Below, piece after piece: positions 12,512 through 13,163 of a stretch of 13,163 bases of DNA. The position numbers and the translations under genes were made by a program. Each line of letters opens with the position of its first letter. The stretch's first letter is position 1. The notes under the pieces were generated by a model that saw nothing but the letters and a program-made list of their open reading frames with translations, ran no database searches and was not told the origin of the DNA. Location of the stretch: positions 1 through 13,163 of the forward strand of contig CAJJMX010000028.1 of the NCBI GenBank assembly GCA_905192935.1, written 5' to 3'. This DNA is from an uncultured Mailhella sp. (GTDB lineage: Bacteria; Desulfobacterota; Desulfovibrionia; Desulfovibrionales; Desulfovibrionaceae).

Positions 12512-13163
12512 ATGGAAAAGGAAGTTCGCAGGGATTCTCTGTACGCGTGGGTGCTGGCCTGTCGGCCGAAGACTCTGGCCGCGGCGCTCGCCCCCGTGGC
12601 CGTGGGCTGTTCTCTGGCCGCATGGTCCGGGACCTTTCGTCCGGTTCCGGCGCTTTTGTGTGTGCTTTTTGCCCTGCTCATGCAGATAGCCTCGAACTTC
12701 ATCAATGATGTGAGCGACTTTGAACAGGGAAACGACAGAGATGACCGTCTCGGACCTCGCCGTGCCTGTGCCCAGGGCTGGATATCGCCGCGCAAGATGA
12801 AGACGGGCATCATCATTGATCTTGCGCTTGCTCTCTGCGCCGGACTTCCGCTTGCATGGTACGGAGGCTGGAGCATGGTGGGCGTGGCTCTTGTCTGCCT
12901 CGTTTGCGCCTACCTGTATTCTGCGGGGCCCTATCCTCTGGCGGCGCACGGCTGGGGCGATGTTCTCGTGGTGGTGTTCTTCGGCCTTGTGGCCGTAGGC
13001 TTCACCTACTACGTACAGGCGGGGGCATGGGCTCCGCAGGCCACGCTGGCCGGTCTGGCCGTGGGCGTGTGCATCAATCTGCTGCTTACCATCAACAACT
13101 TCCGCGACCGCGATCAGGACAGGCTTTCCGGCAAGAAGACGCTCATTGCCCGTTTCGGTGAGG
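12512..13163 (+). CDS. menA: UbiA-family prenyltransferase, MenA-like (3' end cut by window edge)
   Basis: Membrane prenyltransferase of the 1,4-dihydroxy-2-naphthoate type, which attaches the isoprenoid tail in menaquinone synthesis. The first 217 codons are visible. The start MEKEVRRDSLYAWVLACRPK is followed by the typical RPKTLAAALAPVAVG. The first Asp-rich motif is NFINDVSDFEQGNDRDD (about residues 62-78), followed by LGPRRACAQGWISP, and the second is NNFRDRDQDRLSGKKTL (about 197-213). Several hydrophobic helices lie between. GGGAG, 7 bases before ATG, supports the start. It is the only plus-strand gene and is divergent from tetR. Another UbiA-type transferase, for example one acting in the futalosine route, is possible; the GPRR and NNFRDRDxD pattern favours MenA. 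Confidence 0.88.
   Translation, partial: MEKEVRRDSLYAWVLACRPKTLAAALAPVAVGCSLAAWSGTFRPVPALLCVLFALLMQIASNFINDVSDFEQGNDRDDRLGPRRACAQGWISPRKMKTGIIIDLALALCAGLPLAWYGGWSMVGVALVCLVCAYLYSAGPYPLAAHGWGDVLVVVFFGLVAVGFTYYVQAGAWAPQATLAGLAVGVCINLLLTINNFRDRDQDRLSGKKTLIARFGE

Noticed and set aside
1..13163. tRNA or rRNA genes, CRISPR arrays, insertion sequences, attachment sites
   Set aside because: None were seen by eye: no transposase-like product, no regularly spaced direct repeats and no tRNA cloverleaf or TTCGAATC-type T-arm was recognised. A tRNA and repeat scan would settle this.

Overview
The window reads as a chromosomal stretch of a GC-rich anaerobic bacterium, most likely a sulfidogenic deltaproteobacterium of the Desulfovibrio/Bilophila type. 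This is inferred from gene content: glutaminyl-tRNA synthetase, a short-form ThiC, a TAXI-type TRAP transporter and an iron-sulfur-flavoprotein-like reductase. No rRNA or other marker fixes the taxon. Apart from one gene at the right edge, every gene lies on the minus strand, so the window is best read from right to left.

Right edge (11.7-13.2 kb): a partial menaquinone-type prenyltransferase gene (menA-like) on the plus strand diverges from a TetR-family regulator on the minus strand. The 164-bp gap between them holds a good sigma70-type promoter for the regulator, with a 15-bp dyad across its spacer. Next comes a very AT-rich island (about 12% GC over 11591-11700) with nested palindromes and a near-consensus promoter reading into a LysR-type regulator gene (10501-11412).

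Centre (3.2-10.3 kb): seven tightly spaced minus-strand genes look like one operon. In transcription order they are an FMN-dependent iron-sulfur-flavoprotein-like protein, an amidohydrolase-2-like protein (B), a short-chain dehydrogenase, a TAXI solute-binding protein, a fused 4TM/12TM TRAP permease, a second amidohydrolase-2-like protein (A), and a protein made of two TIGR04076 domains. A strong intrinsic terminator follows at 3210-3230. A LysR-type box (T-N11-A inside a perfect dyad) sits about 64 bp upstream of the predicted start site, so the LysR protein encoded just upstream is the likely regulator. Together the genes suggest import of an unknown small organic (probably carboxylate) substrate, followed by redox and TIM-barrel chemistry. 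The substrate cannot be read from sequence.

The most notable point is that both TIM-barrel proteins have the amidohydrolase-2 scaffold but lack the metal ligands of the family: HxH is replaced by RxR (shared start IDFRxRPP), the strand-5 His is replaced by Phe, and the FGSDYP Asp is replaced by Leu or Ser. The putative general-base His is kept. Two such paralogues flanking one transporter, with a tandem TIGR04076 protein, form a candidate undescribed catabolic system.

Left edge (1-3.2 kb): housekeeping genes. glnS has its own promoter (TTGACC-17-TATTCT), and thiC, truncated by the window start, lies downstream with a 170-bp hairpin-rich leader in which I see no TPP riboswitch.
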